From Bacillota bacterium (GTDB taxonomy: Bacteria; Bacillota; Clostridia; Lachnospirales; Lachnospiraceae), in NCBI GenBank assembly GCA_023411215.1, contig JAEYOY010000084.1, positions 1 through 64,000 of the forward strand: a stretch of 64,000 nt of DNA, in the 5' to 3' direction. Under the pieces are notes generated by a model. The model searched no databases and was not told the DNA's origin. It worked only from the letters and a program-made list of their open reading frames with translations. The translations under genes and the position numbers were made by a program. This document shows positions 34,398 through 42,877 of the stretch, one piece after another. Each line of letters begins with the position of its first letter. Positions within the stretch are counted from its first letter, which is position 1.

Positions 34398-35102
34398 ATG
34401 AAGCAATTAATAATGTTAAATGTAGAGATGGCATATGGAGAGGTACGGGAAGAGCTTCATCCGGTGGTACTAAAGGATGATACAGATTGTGTTTTGGTGG
34501 ATTGCAGCTATGTTGGTTCATTAGTCAAGCTTGAGGAAGCACTTAGACAAAAGGATATATTGCCGGAGGAGATAACACACATTATTCTAACTCATCAGGA
34601 TCATGACCATATGGGAGCGGCTGCAGCATTCAAGCGAAAATACCCAAATGTAAGACTTCTGGCATCAACGGAAGAAGCACCTTATATAGCAGGGCTTCGA
34701 AAATCGCTTCGCCTTGAACAGGCTGAACAGCTGCAGAAGGTACTTCCGGAGGAACTGCAGGAATTTGGCAGAGAATTCTGTAAGCTACTACAATCCGTGG
34801 AACCGGTCCCCATTGATCAATTACTTTCTGATGGGGAATGGCTGCCCTTTTGCGGAGGCTGTGAGGTACTCTTAACAGCGGGACATACTCCAGGACATAT
34901 ATCCCTGTTCTTACCGGATTTTGCTACAATCATTGCAGGGGATGCTATTGCACTGGAAGACGGTAAGCCTGTGATAGCCAATCCTCAGTTCACCCTAGAT
35001 ATGGAGAAGGCCACCGCCTCCATGCAGCAATTACTGTCACATCCTGCAAAGCAAATTGTATGTTACCATGGAGGCACTTATCCTGTTAAAATGCTTGATT
35101 AA
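34398..35102 (+). CDS. Metallo-beta-lactamase-fold hydrolase
   Basis: The 234-residue protein has the MBL signature as THQDHDHMG (His66, Asp68, Asp70, His71). Here the second His of HxHxDH is Asp, a variant seen in some lactonase and glyoxalase-II-like groups. Later metal ligands are TAGHTPGHISL and IAGDAI, with a final CYHGGTYP. It is likely a cytoplasmic hydrolase of thioesters or lactones. The start is set by AAAAGGAG before the ATG at 34398; the frame is open from 34335. It follows the deformylase gene at about 70 bp. Confidence 0.85.
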   Translation: MKQLIMLNVEMAYGEVREELHPVVLKDDTDCVLVDCSYVGSLVKLEEALRQKDILPEEITHIILTHQDHDHMGAAAAFKRKYPNVRLLASTEEAPYIAGLRKSLRLEQAEQLQKVLPEELQEFGREFCKLLQSVEPVPIDQLLSDGEWLPFCGGCEVLLTAGHTPGHISLFLPDFATIIAGDAIALEDGKPVIANPQFTLDMEKATASMQQLLSHPAKQIVCYHGGTYPVKMLD

Positions 35103-35112
35103 TTCGAACCGG

Positions 35113-35250
35113 AAGAATCATGCTACGCGAGTTTCTTCGGTTCGCGTGTGCGTTCACATTTTGTAAGCGAGCTTACAACTGCTCACTTTGCTTACGCGCA
35201 AATAAGAAAAAGAAGGTAATGATACGACTTTCATCATTACCTTCTTTTCA
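35113..35250 (+). terminator. Hairpin cluster with intrinsic terminator
   Basis: Three hairpins follow the MBL gene. The first pairs CGAACCGGAAGAA with TTCTTCGGTTCG. The second is the palindrome TTGTAAGCGAGCTTACAA (35161-35178). The third is a strong terminator: AAAAGAAGGTAATGAT (35207-35222) pairs with ATCATTACCTTCTTTT (35233-35248). Confidence 0.75.
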
Positions 35251-35377
35251 TCTTTATAATACCATAAATTCACAGGAACAACAAGACTGTTTTTCCGGTA
35301 AGGGTTATGCTAAACTTTTACAATAACTTTGAGTAACGGCAAATTTCTGCTGTATCCGAATGAGAGGGGATTTTGGA

Positions 35378-37549
35378 ATGGGTTATCATCAGTCTGAATT
35401 CGATATGGAAAAGGAAAGGTTAGCACAAACGATAGCAATCGCAGAGCAACAGCTTAAGAAGGCCAAAGAGCGTAAGGAGGAGAATAAGTCAGCAATTCTC
35501 ACAGCGAAGAAGGAGTTACGCGAAGAAACATCACACCAGATCGCTAATCTTTGGGGTTCGGAGGCCTTTGAGGCACTTGCTGAGCTGAACCAGTTTGTCA
35601 ATCCGGTGGATGAAAAGATTACAGATTATGAAGCTGAGGAAAATAAGATTTCGATGCTGGAGCAACTGATTAAATCTCCTTATTTTGCCCGGATTGATTT
35701 CAAATACGAGGATGAGGAACAGTATGAAAAGATATATATCGGTCGTTCCTCCTTAAAGAAGGATAATTTATATGAGCTCGTAGTCCATGATTGGAGATCA
35801 CCGATTGCAAGTGTGTTCTACCGTTTTGTAACAGGGGAAGTATATTATGATGCTCCGGTCGGTAGAATTCGCGGAGAGGTTAACTTAAAGCGTCAATATG
35901 AAATCAATAACAGTGAGCTGGAGTATTTTTTTGACTCTGATGTTCAGATTGTTGATGAATTCTTAAGAAAGCTGTTGGCCCAGAATACTTCTGCTAAAAT
36001 GAAAACCATCGTTGAAACCATTCAGAGGGAGCAGGATATCGTAATACGCGATATGGAGAATGATCTGATGATGGTACAGGGTGTTGCAGGCAGCGGAAAG
36101 ACCTCCATTGCTCTTCACCGAGCAGCCTATCTGATGTATCAGGGCTTACAGAACAAGCTGTCCTCGAATAGTATAACCATCATTTCTCCGAATGAAATAT
36201 TTGAGCAATATATCTCCAATGTATTGCCGGAGCTGGGTGAAAGCAATGTGATTTCAGTGGTGTTTGATGAAATACTAAACAATATACTGCAAAATGATCG
36301 TATCCAATCCAGAAATCAGTTCCTGGAGCGCTTAATTACAAGCTCCCCTAAATATCGCAAACTGATGAAAAGCAGTATAGAATTTAAGACCTCGTTACAG
36401 TTTAAGGAGATCCTGGACCGATTTATTGAAAGCTTACCGGATATCTTTATTGATTTTGAGGATATCTTCCATCATAAAAAGCTGATTATCGGTAAGGAGC
36501 AGCTGAGAGAGATTGTTTTAAGACGAGGGGAGCTTCCTCTGGGAGTGAAATTGAAGCAATTAGAGGAATATATTCTAGAGCTGGTTAAGGAATCCACCCA
36601 GGAACGGATCAGTCGGTCGGAAAAGGCAGATATTCAAAGAGAAATTCGGAAATTTACTGAGCTAAATATCACAAGCTTATATGAGAAGCTGTTTCAGGAT
36701 GAAGAACTTTTGTATGGCTGTGGTAAGGAGCTCGTGTATAATGATGTAATCAAAGCAATTATTCAATTCACTCAGGAAAACCAAGAGAGCCGTTATCTAT
36801 TATTTGATGATGCGATTGTATTGAGCTATCTGAAGCTGAAAGTATACGGGACTACGAATGAGTACCGGTATATGAAACAGGTTGTCATAGATGAAGCCCA
36901 GGATTATTACCCCTTGCAATATGAGATATTAAATACATTGTATCCGAACTCGAAATTCACGATTCTTGGCGATATGAACCAGACCCTTGAAAAGAAGGAG
37001 GATATCTCCTTCTATGAACAAATCGGTAAAATATTTAATAAGAAAAGAGCATCTCTTATAACCATGGATAAAAGCTTCCGATGTACCAATGAGATACTTC
37101 AATTTAGCTTGAAATTCATTGACCAGAGACCGGAGATTAAAAGCTTCAACCGTAATGGTGAGGAGCCGAAGCTTCACACTGTAACTGACGAAAAAACGTA
37201 TAACAATATGCTTCTCAGTGAGATCAAAAGCTGCCAGGAAAAGGGCTACCGAGCCATTGGCTTAATCTGCAAGAGTGAGAAAAATGCGCATGCTATTTAT
37301 TCTAGACTAAAGGATAGTATCGAGGTTCGGTTAATCAAGAATGAGAGCGATTCCGACTTGCAGGGTGTGTTCATTATACCGGTGTATTTGTCCAAAGGGC
37401 TTGAATTTGATGCTGTGTTAATCTGTGACGTAGACGCACAGAACTATTACACGGAGGAGGATAAAAAGCATCTATATATTGCATGTACAAGGGCACTTCA
37501 CCGACTCAACCTATTTGCTATGGGTGAGAAGAGCCCACTAGTAGAATAA
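35378..37549 (+). CDS. helD: HelD-like UvrD/Rep superfamily helicase
   Basis: This 723-residue protein has the HelD layout. There is an N-terminal coiled coil (about residues 5-100, rich in Glu, Lys and Gln), an insertion of HelD type (HDWRSPIASVFYRF), then the ATPase with Walker A GVAGSGKTS (about 235-243), Walker B VVIDEAQDYYPLQ, and the late YIACTRALHRL motif. HelD binds RNA polymerase, releases stalled complexes, and in some Gram-positives confers rifamycin resistance. The start is set by GAGAGGGG before the ATG at 35378. It is a single gene closed upstream by a terminator; a LysR gene follows. Confidence 0.85.
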   Translation: MGYHQSEFDMEKERLAQTIAIAEQQLKKAKERKEENKSAILTAKKELREETSHQIANLWGSEAFEALAELNQFVNPVDEKITDYEAEENKISMLEQLIKSPYFARIDFKYEDEEQYEKIYIGRSSLKKDNLYELVVHDWRSPIASVFYRFVTGEVYYDAPVGRIRGEVNLKRQYEINNSELEYFFDSDVQIVDEFLRKLLAQNTSAKMKTIVETIQREQDIVIRDMENDLMMVQGVAGSGKTSIALHRAAYLMYQGLQNKLSSNSITIISPNEIFEQYISNVLPELGESNVISVVFDEILNNILQNDRIQSRNQFLERLITSSPKYRKLMKSSIEFKTSLQFKEILDRFIESLPDIFIDFEDIFHHKKLIIGKEQLREIVLRRGELPLGVKLKQLEEYILELVKESTQERISRSEKADIQREIRKFTELNITSLYEKLFQDEELLYGCGKELVYNDVIKAIIQFTQENQESRYLLFDDAIVLSYLKLKVYGTTNEYRYMKQVVIDEAQDYYPLQYEILNTLYPNSKFTILGDMNQTLEKKEDISFYEQIGKIFNKKRASLITMDKSFRCTNEILQFSLKFIDQRPEIKSFNRNGEEPKLHTVTDEKTYNNMLLSEIKSCQEKGYRAIGLICKSEKNAHAIYSRLKDSIEVRLIKNESDSDLQGVFIIPVYLSKGLEFDAVLICDVDAQNYYTEEDKKHLYIACTRALHRLNLFAMGEKSPLVE

Positions 37550-37716
37550 GAAGCCGGGTTGGGCTTTCGAATAGAATTCTCATTGTGCTTACAAACAATA
37601 TATTAGATTTTAAATGACTTTATACGGATCTAGCATGATGAGGATATGGTATTGTATCACTCTATATGCTATGATATCGGTAAGTAATATTAGAAACAGA
37701 TAAGAGGAGAAGTAAC

Positions 37717-38607
37717 ATGGAATTAAGGGTTTTGCGGTACTTTTTAACGGTGGTTCATGAGGAAAATATCACGAAAGCTGCCGAGATCCTGCATATTACT
37801 CAACCTACTCTGTCACGGCAGATAAAGGAGCTTGAGGAGGAACTGGGAACTCAGCTATTCCTTCGGGGGAAAAGTAAAATAACACTTACACAAGAAGGAA
37901 TGCTGCTTCGAAGAAGAGCGGAGGAGCTTATTGAGCTGGCAGATAGAACGGCAAGAGAGTTTGACGGGCAGGAAAAAATGATTGAAGGGGAAATATGCAT
38001 CGGAGCCGCAGAGGCATTCTCCATGCATACATTAGCGAAGCAGATGAAATGTTTTAGTACAGAATATCCGCGTATTCGCTATAATCTCCTTAGCGGCAAT
38101 GCTGACGATATAAAAGAACGGATTGATAAGGGACTTCTTGATATCGGATTACTGCTGGAACCGGTGGATATTGATAAATATGAATTCCTTCGGCTTCCAA
38201 TCAGGGAACGGTGGGGTATTCTTATGCATCAGAATAGCCCTTTGACAGAAAAGGAACAGATACAACCGGAGGATCTGATCAATCTGCCGTTGCTGATCTC
38301 AAAGAGATTCGTTGTGCAAAATGAGATAAAGAACTGGTATGGTTCTGATTATGATAAACTGAACATCATAGCGACTTATAATCTAATATATAATGCTGCG
38401 ATAATGGTAGAGGAAGGTCTGGGCAATGCGATTACCATCGATAAACTAGTTAGTCAGAATGAGGATAGAAGGGTCTGCTTCCGACCCTTTTATCCGGAGC
38501 TTCTAACCGGAACCGTCTTAGTTTGGAAGAAGCACCAGGTATTCTCTACGGCAACGACCCGGTTTATAGAATATGTGAAAGCCTCATTGAATCAAACACA
38601 GATATAG
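37717..38607 (+). CDS. LysR-family transcriptional regulator
   Basis: The 296-residue length is normal for LysR. The N-terminal winged helix-turn-helix (LRYFLTVVHEENITKAAEIL, then HITQPTLSRQIKELEEELGT) is intact. The effector-binding domain from about residue 90 has the usual EICIGAAEAF start. The regulator would bind near its own promoter or that of a divergent gene, but both neighbours are co-directional, so the target is unclear. The MFS transporter downstream is a candidate. The ribosome binding site is AAGAGGAG. Confidence 0.9.
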   Translation: MELRVLRYFLTVVHEENITKAAEILHITQPTLSRQIKELEEELGTQLFLRGKSKITLTQEGMLLRRRAEELIELADRTAREFDGQEKMIEGEICIGAAEAFSMHTLAKQMKCFSTEYPRIRYNLLSGNADDIKERIDKGLLDIGLLLEPVDIDKYEFLRLPIRERWGILMHQNSPLTEKEQIQPEDLINLPLLISKRFVVQNEIKNWYGSDYDKLNIIATYNLIYNAAIMVEEGLGNAITIDKLVSQNEDRRVCFRPFYPELLTGTVLVWKKHQVFSTATTRFIEYVKASLNQTQI

Positions 38608-38906
38608 GTTAAACCTGCTATATAGTAAGATGTCCGTCGACCTGTGTGTGAGGGATGCTGTTACTCTTATATATAAGCAATATCAGCTGTTTTATACAGC
38701 TCCTCCATTATGCCTTTTAAGCATGCTTTCCGATAGCTTATAAGCATTGGAAGGGATGAATACAAGTGATTATAATTATGATAATTAATACAGGAGAGGA
38801 TAGAGGAGAGATATTTTACTTTATTAAAATAATCGACCATAAGCTATGAATGTTCGGAGTACTGCAGCTAGCTACATAATTTAACAGAGGATAAAGGAGA
38901 TAATCA

Positions 38907-40223
38907 GTGAACACTGAGAATACACGAAAGACAGAAAAAGCAGAAAAAGCAGAGAAAGCAGAGAAAGCAGAAAAAGCAGGGAGAGAAGACAAGACAGAGA
39001 AGACAGACGGGACAGAGAAGACAGACGGGACAGAGAAGACAGGATTTAAACTAGGCTTGTACTACATGGCAGTTTTTATTGGCTTGGCATGTATTAGCCC
39101 CTATTTGATTTTATTTTATCAGCAAAAGGGATTAACCTATGCCCAAATCGGTGTGGTCAGTGCGATCTTCGCAATTGTAGGTGTTATTGCACAGCCTATA
39201 TGGGGATTTTTGACGGATAAATATCTTAATAAGCGAAGCGTATTAATTGGGATGGGGGTAATCTGCTCCGTTATCATTTACATATTTCTGGTGATTCAAA
39301 GTGTTTATACCATTACCTTAGCCGTGGTTCTGCTGGCAATCTTTCAAAGCTCGATCTATCCGATTGCGGATGCCTATAGCTACGAAATCATAGAGCGAAA
39401 CCCCAAGATACAATACGGACGAGTTCGCTTGATGGGAAATATCGGATATGCAGTAGGCGCATTGCTTTTGGGACAGATTATCCAGCATTTTGGTATGAAT
39501 TATTCTTATTTCATATATTCCTTTGTTATGATGTTTGCATGCCTTGTTATCGCTAAGCTTAAATGTCAATATCCACGCAGCAGGGTCAAAGTCAATATAA
39601 AAGATGGTTTAAGCCTGCTTCGGAATAGGAGATATTCTATATTCTTATTCACGTCGGTTCTATGCTATATAGCAATTGGTGGGAATGTAAGTTATCTTGC
39701 GGTATTAATACAAGAAACAGGTGGGAATACCGCCAATTTAGGCTTTGTCTGGTTCATAATTGCACTCAGCGCATTGCCGGTATTATACTATGGTAAAATG
39801 CTTCTATCCAAATTTGATAAGCTGAATATTTATTTGCTGGGTATATTATTTTATTCCCTTCGATTTTTCTTAGATTCCACAACAAATGATAATGGATTAA
39901 TTATCATGATACAGCTGCTGGAGAGCGTTTCTTATCCATTATATTTAATGGGAGCATTAGAATATTTGAATAAAATCACACCGGATTCGATTAAGACAAC
40001 CTCTATGACCTTCTTTACCGCTGCCTGCGGCATCGGAGGTTTTATCGGAAATATAGTAGGTGGAAATCTTCTGGAGAGTAATACCGTATCAATGCTTTAC
40101 AAAGTATTCTCGGCGGTTGCCCTGATTACGTGTATTTTTGTTCTCATTTTGAAAAAATTAGATCATCAATATCAATCGAAATCTAACACATTGAACTGTA
40201 ATAATGAATATATGAATGAATAA
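38907..40223 (+). CDS. MFS transporter with a repetitive charged N-terminal tail
   Basis: About twelve hydrophobic segments starting near residue 50 and the LacY-like/MFS_1-like features (LILFYQQKGLTYAQIGVVSA, WGFLTDKYLNKRS) mark a major facilitator of unknown substrate. The first ~45 residues are an unusual hydrophilic tail made of EKA repeats (five units) and two TEKTDG repeats, encoded by 9-base and 18-base tandem repeats. The start is a GTG after AAAGGAG. The tail is probably intracellular; whether it is functional or a slippage product is unknown. Confidence 0.85.
   Translation: MNTENTRKTEKAEKAEKAEKAEKAGREDKTEKTDGTEKTDGTEKTGFKLGLYYMAVFIGLACISPYLILFYQQKGLTYAQIGVVSAIFAIVGVIAQPIWGFLTDKYLNKRSVLIGMGVICSVIIYIFLVIQSVYTITLAVVLLAIFQSSIYPIADAYSYEIIERNPKIQYGRVRLMGNIGYAVGALLLGQIIQHFGMNYSYFIYSFVMMFACLVIAKLKCQYPRSRVKVNIKDGLSLLRNRRYSIFLFTSVLCYIAIGGNVSYLAVLIQETGGNTANLGFVWFIIALSALPVLYYGKMLLSKFDKLNIYLLGILFYSLRFFLDSTTNDNGLIIMIQLLESVSYPLYLMGALEYLNKITPDSIKTTSMTFFTAACGIGGFIGNIVGGNLLESNTVSMLYKVFSAVALITCIFVLILKKLDHQYQSKSNTLNCNNEYMNE
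38941..39038. repeat. Coding tandem repeats in the MFS gene
   Basis: Direct repeats of a 9-base unit (GCAGAAAAA/GCAGAGAAA) are followed by two copies of an 18-base unit with ACAGACGGGACAGAGAAG. They encode the EKA and TEKTDG repeats. Length variation between strains is likely. Confidence 0.8.
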
Positions 40224-40256
40224 CGAGTAATCCAAAACTTAAATATTTCATAAAAG

Positions 40257-40305
40257 TGCACCTCTGATCTTAGATATTTTTTATCTAGCATTAGAGGTGC
40301 ATTTT
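40257..40305 (+). terminator. Intrinsic terminator after the MFS gene
   Basis: TGCACCTCTGAT (40257-40268) pairs with ATTAGAGGTGCA (40290-40301), with one G-U, followed by TTTT. The rest of the gap to 40587 shows no gene. Confidence 0.85.
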
Positions 40306-40587
40306 AAGGCTAAAGTTCTTGGTTTATCAAGCCAAGTATATTAAGAACTATTTTATAGGTAAAGAATGCAATGTAAAAGTATGGTACAAATTCCTGAATT
40401 ATGTTATGATATTGAGAAATGAGTGGGAGGTTATTCAATAAAGCTCGGTAGCTGATAAACTTCCACTGTATTTAATTCCTATATTAGTTTCTTCGTATAG
40501 CCGGGATAGGGCAATGAAGGTTGGATTAAAAGCATATGATATTTGGTCTTGGGGAGTAATTTAATTAAACAGGGGAGAGAAAATATT

Positions 40588-41064
40588 ATGAAAACAGTTG
40601 TTATTAAGGAAATGGAAGTACTTAGTCCACCGAATGCAAAGGTATTCGACTTGACTGAATTAACGGTTAAAGATTGCCTAGGTTGCTGGAGCTGTTGGTG
40701 GACAACACCAGGAAGATGTGTAAACAAAGATCTGGACGATTTTTATTACGAATACCTCGCTGCAGATAAAGCAGTGTTTTTAGTTAAACTTCAAAGAGGA
40801 TTTATTAGTGGGAATTTTAAAACACTTCTCGATAGAATGATTCCCCACTTTCTTCCTTATTGTATTTTTGAGAATGGCGGAACAAGGCATTCGCGCAGAT
40901 ATGAAAAATATCCAGACATCGAGTTCTATTATGCAGGAGAATTTGAAAATGACGAATACCAGCGGATTTTTAACGATTATATCTATAAGGTATTTGAGCA
41001 GTTTTATTCAAAGAATATTACGATAAAGCCTATTTCGGCTTTTGTTGAAAGTGAGGGCCGCTAA
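40588..41064 (+). CDS. Flavodoxin-fold oxidoreductase lacking the usual N-terminal loop
   Basis: The 158-residue protein resembles NADPH-dependent FMN reductases: CLGCWSCWWTTPGRCVNKDL is the Cys motif after strand 2, and GNFKTLLDRMIP is the later flavin loop. The first strand lacks the FMN phosphate-binding GSP(R) sequence and reads VVIKEMEVLSPPNAKV. The protein may therefore be truncated or a non-flavin relative. It ends two bases before the next gene, a related oxidoreductase, so the two are coupled and may form a heteromer. The ribosome binding site is GGGGAGAG. Confidence 0.7.
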   Translation: MKTVVIKEMEVLSPPNAKVFDLTELTVKDCLGCWSCWWTTPGRCVNKDLDDFYYEYLAADKAVFLVKLQRGFISGNFKTLLDRMIPHFLPYCIFENGGTRHSRRYEKYPDIEFYYAGEFENDEYQRIFNDYIYKVFEQFYSKNITIKPISAFVESEGR

Positions 41065-41066
41065 AG

Positions 41067-41708
41067 ATGAACACCATCATTTTAAATGGATCACCAAAAG
41101 GAAACAAAGATAATAGCGGAAGCTATTTTCTTGCAAAGGCATTCGTAAGTGAAATGGAACAACCATGCGAAATACGTTCTATCGCTGTTGAGAATACAAC
41201 AAGTCTTATAAACTACATAAAAAAATTTGACCATGTTATTATAATCACACCAAATTATATCCATGCCGTGCCGGGGATTGTTCTAAAGTTTTTGGAGCAG
41301 CTTCCTCCTGCAGAGCATGGTCAGTCCTTCGGTTTAATCATCCAGTCAGGATATCCAGAATCGGCTGAAAGTGAGATATTTTGCAATTATTTTACATGTC
41401 TATTGAGAAGCTTGAACTACAATTGTCTTGGCACGGTAATCAAAGGTGAGTGTGCCGGGATTGCTCTTATGCCCGGCTCGTATAAAAAGCTTGCAAAAGA
41501 ATTTGCCAGCTTTGGTAGAGAGTACGAGCAGCAGGGAGTCTTTTCAAAAAAGTATATTAAGTCGTTTGCTGAGCCATATAAGCTTTCAAAATCAACGGTT
41601 CGGTATCTGAATGTACTCGATAAAATCGGCGTTACTAAGATAGGTTGGCATGCAATGCAAAAGAAGCACGGCGGTTATAAGAATAGATTGGATCAACCGT
41701 TTCTTTAA
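41067..41708 (+). CDS. NAD(P)H-dependent flavodoxin-like oxidoreductase
   Basis: The N-terminus IILNGSPKGNKDNSGSY is a standard FMN phosphate-binding loop, and VIIITPNYIHAVPGIVLKFLEQ is the second flavin-contact region. The protein has 213 residues and looks complete. It is probably soluble and cytoplasmic. It starts 3 bases after the previous gene's stop and uses a ribosome binding site inside it (GAGGG). The pair may supply one complete and one atypical subunit. The reaction is unknown. Confidence 0.8.
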   Translation: MNTIILNGSPKGNKDNSGSYFLAKAFVSEMEQPCEIRSIAVENTTSLINYIKKFDHVIIITPNYIHAVPGIVLKFLEQLPPAEHGQSFGLIIQSGYPESAESEIFCNYFTCLLRSLNYNCLGTVIKGECAGIALMPGSYKKLAKEFASFGREYEQQGVFSKKYIKSFAEPYKLSKSTVRYLNVLDKIGVTKIGWHAMQKKHGGYKNRLDQPFL

Positions 41709-41849
41709 AAGCAGATTGTTTTCAGGTATCCGAGATAAACCTCTGCTGCTGCATAGCTAAATGCATGGTCCCCGGGCTTCTATGAGCTTGGGTATTATTG
41801 AGACATCTGGTTGAAGCAGTTCAAAAACAAGTAAAGAGGGTATAGCAAT

Positions 41850-42293
41850 ATGAAAATTACCATCGAAACCATTGGTAGAGAACACGAGGAAGAAATTCTA
41901 ATCCGGTGTCATGAAGTGACGGATGAGGTAGTGGCTTATGTTAATTATCTAAAGACTCAGGATAGTGAGTTGATTGGTTACGATCAAAATAATATCCATC
42001 GCCTGTCGTTTGGAGATGTATACTATTTTGAGGCAGTAGATAATAAAGTTTTTATTTATTATAAAGACAAGGTCTTCGAATCCAAGCAGAAACTGTATGA
42101 GCTTGAGCAGCTATGTGTAAGCCGGCGCTTTTTTCGTTGTTCTAAATCGATAATATTAAATATTGAGAAAATCGCCTTGCTTCACCCTACCTTTAGTGGA
42201 AGATTTGAAGCGGTGATGGATAATAAAGAAACCATAATTGTATCAAGACAGTATGTTCCTCTATTAAAAAGCAAACTTGGGTTGGGAGGTTGA
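41850..42293 (+). CDS. LytTR-domain DNA-binding regulator
   Basis: The 147-residue protein ends in a LytTR domain (RLSFGDVYYFEAVDNKVFIYY, then CVSRRFFRCSKSIILNIEKI). There is no receiver domain, only a ~45-residue N-terminal extension. This architecture, followed at once by a DUF3021 membrane protein, is a well-known pair in Firmicutes in which the membrane protein controls the regulator. The ribosome binding site is AAGAGGG. The target promoters are unknown; the pair may regulate itself and the hydrolase downstream. Confidence 0.88.
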   Translation: MKITIETIGREHEEEILIRCHEVTDEVVAYVNYLKTQDSELIGYDQNNIHRLSFGDVYYFEAVDNKVFIYYKDKVFESKQKLYELEQLCVSRRFFRCSKSIILNIEKIALLHPTFSGRFEAVMDNKETIIVSRQYVPLLKSKLGLGG

Positions 42294-42297
42294 GTAA

Positions 42298-42723
42298 ATG
42301 AATAAGAAAGATATAATTAATTCAATGCTTCGTAATTATTTTATTATATTTACTATAATTGTATTAGGAACAGCAATATTTAACCCGACTCATAGCTTTT
42401 CCTACCGGGAGATTATATTAATTGCTCTTTTCTCACTGGCCGGAGATTTACCGTCTTTAGTCTATTACTCCAAAAAGGAATTAACCATCAAAGGCAGATA
42501 CATCCGCATGGCTGTTCACCTTATACTATTGGAAGTAGTTATCCTGACCTTTGGAAACATCATGGGGCAGGTATCAGGAATTAAGCTAACAGCACTATTT
42601 GGCTTGGAGGTATTTGCTATCTATTTGTTAGTTTGCTTCATTACGTGGCTGATGGATCGTAAGACAGCTAATGATATCAACCAACAGCTTGAGGATATGA
42701 GGGTAAAGAAAAGTACTAAATAA
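42298..42723 (+). CDS. DUF3021 membrane protein (LytTR partner)
   Basis: The 141-residue protein has four hydrophobic segments, as expected for DUF3021. It starts 4 bases after the LytTR stop with a GGGAGG site inside the end of that gene. In characterised cases the DUF3021 protein inhibits its LytTR partner at the membrane. A perfect terminator 8 bases after the stop closes the operon, so the two genes form one unit. Confidence 0.88.
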   Translation: MNKKDIINSMLRNYFIIFTIIVLGTAIFNPTHSFSYREIILIALFSLAGDLPSLVYYSKKELTIKGRYIRMAVHLILLEVVILTFGNIMGQVSGIKLTALFGLEVFAIYLLVCFITWLMDRKTANDINQQLEDMRVKKSTK

Positions 42724-42730
42724 GAGAAGT

Positions 42731-42764
42731 AACAGCGGTAGGTATGTAACTTACCGCTGTTTTC
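42731..42764 (+). terminator. Intrinsic terminator of the LytTR-DUF3021 operon
   Basis: AACAGCGGTA (42731-42740) pairs with TACCGCTGTT (42752-42761), followed by TTTC. Confidence 0.8.
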
Positions 42765-42877
42765 ATACCACTTACGAACCTGTGGTGACACCATGCAGCA
42801 ACCCCTATTTACGCATTATTTTTACTATGTTAAAATTTGTGTCATGGAAGAAAATAACAGAAACAGGGGAGATAATT

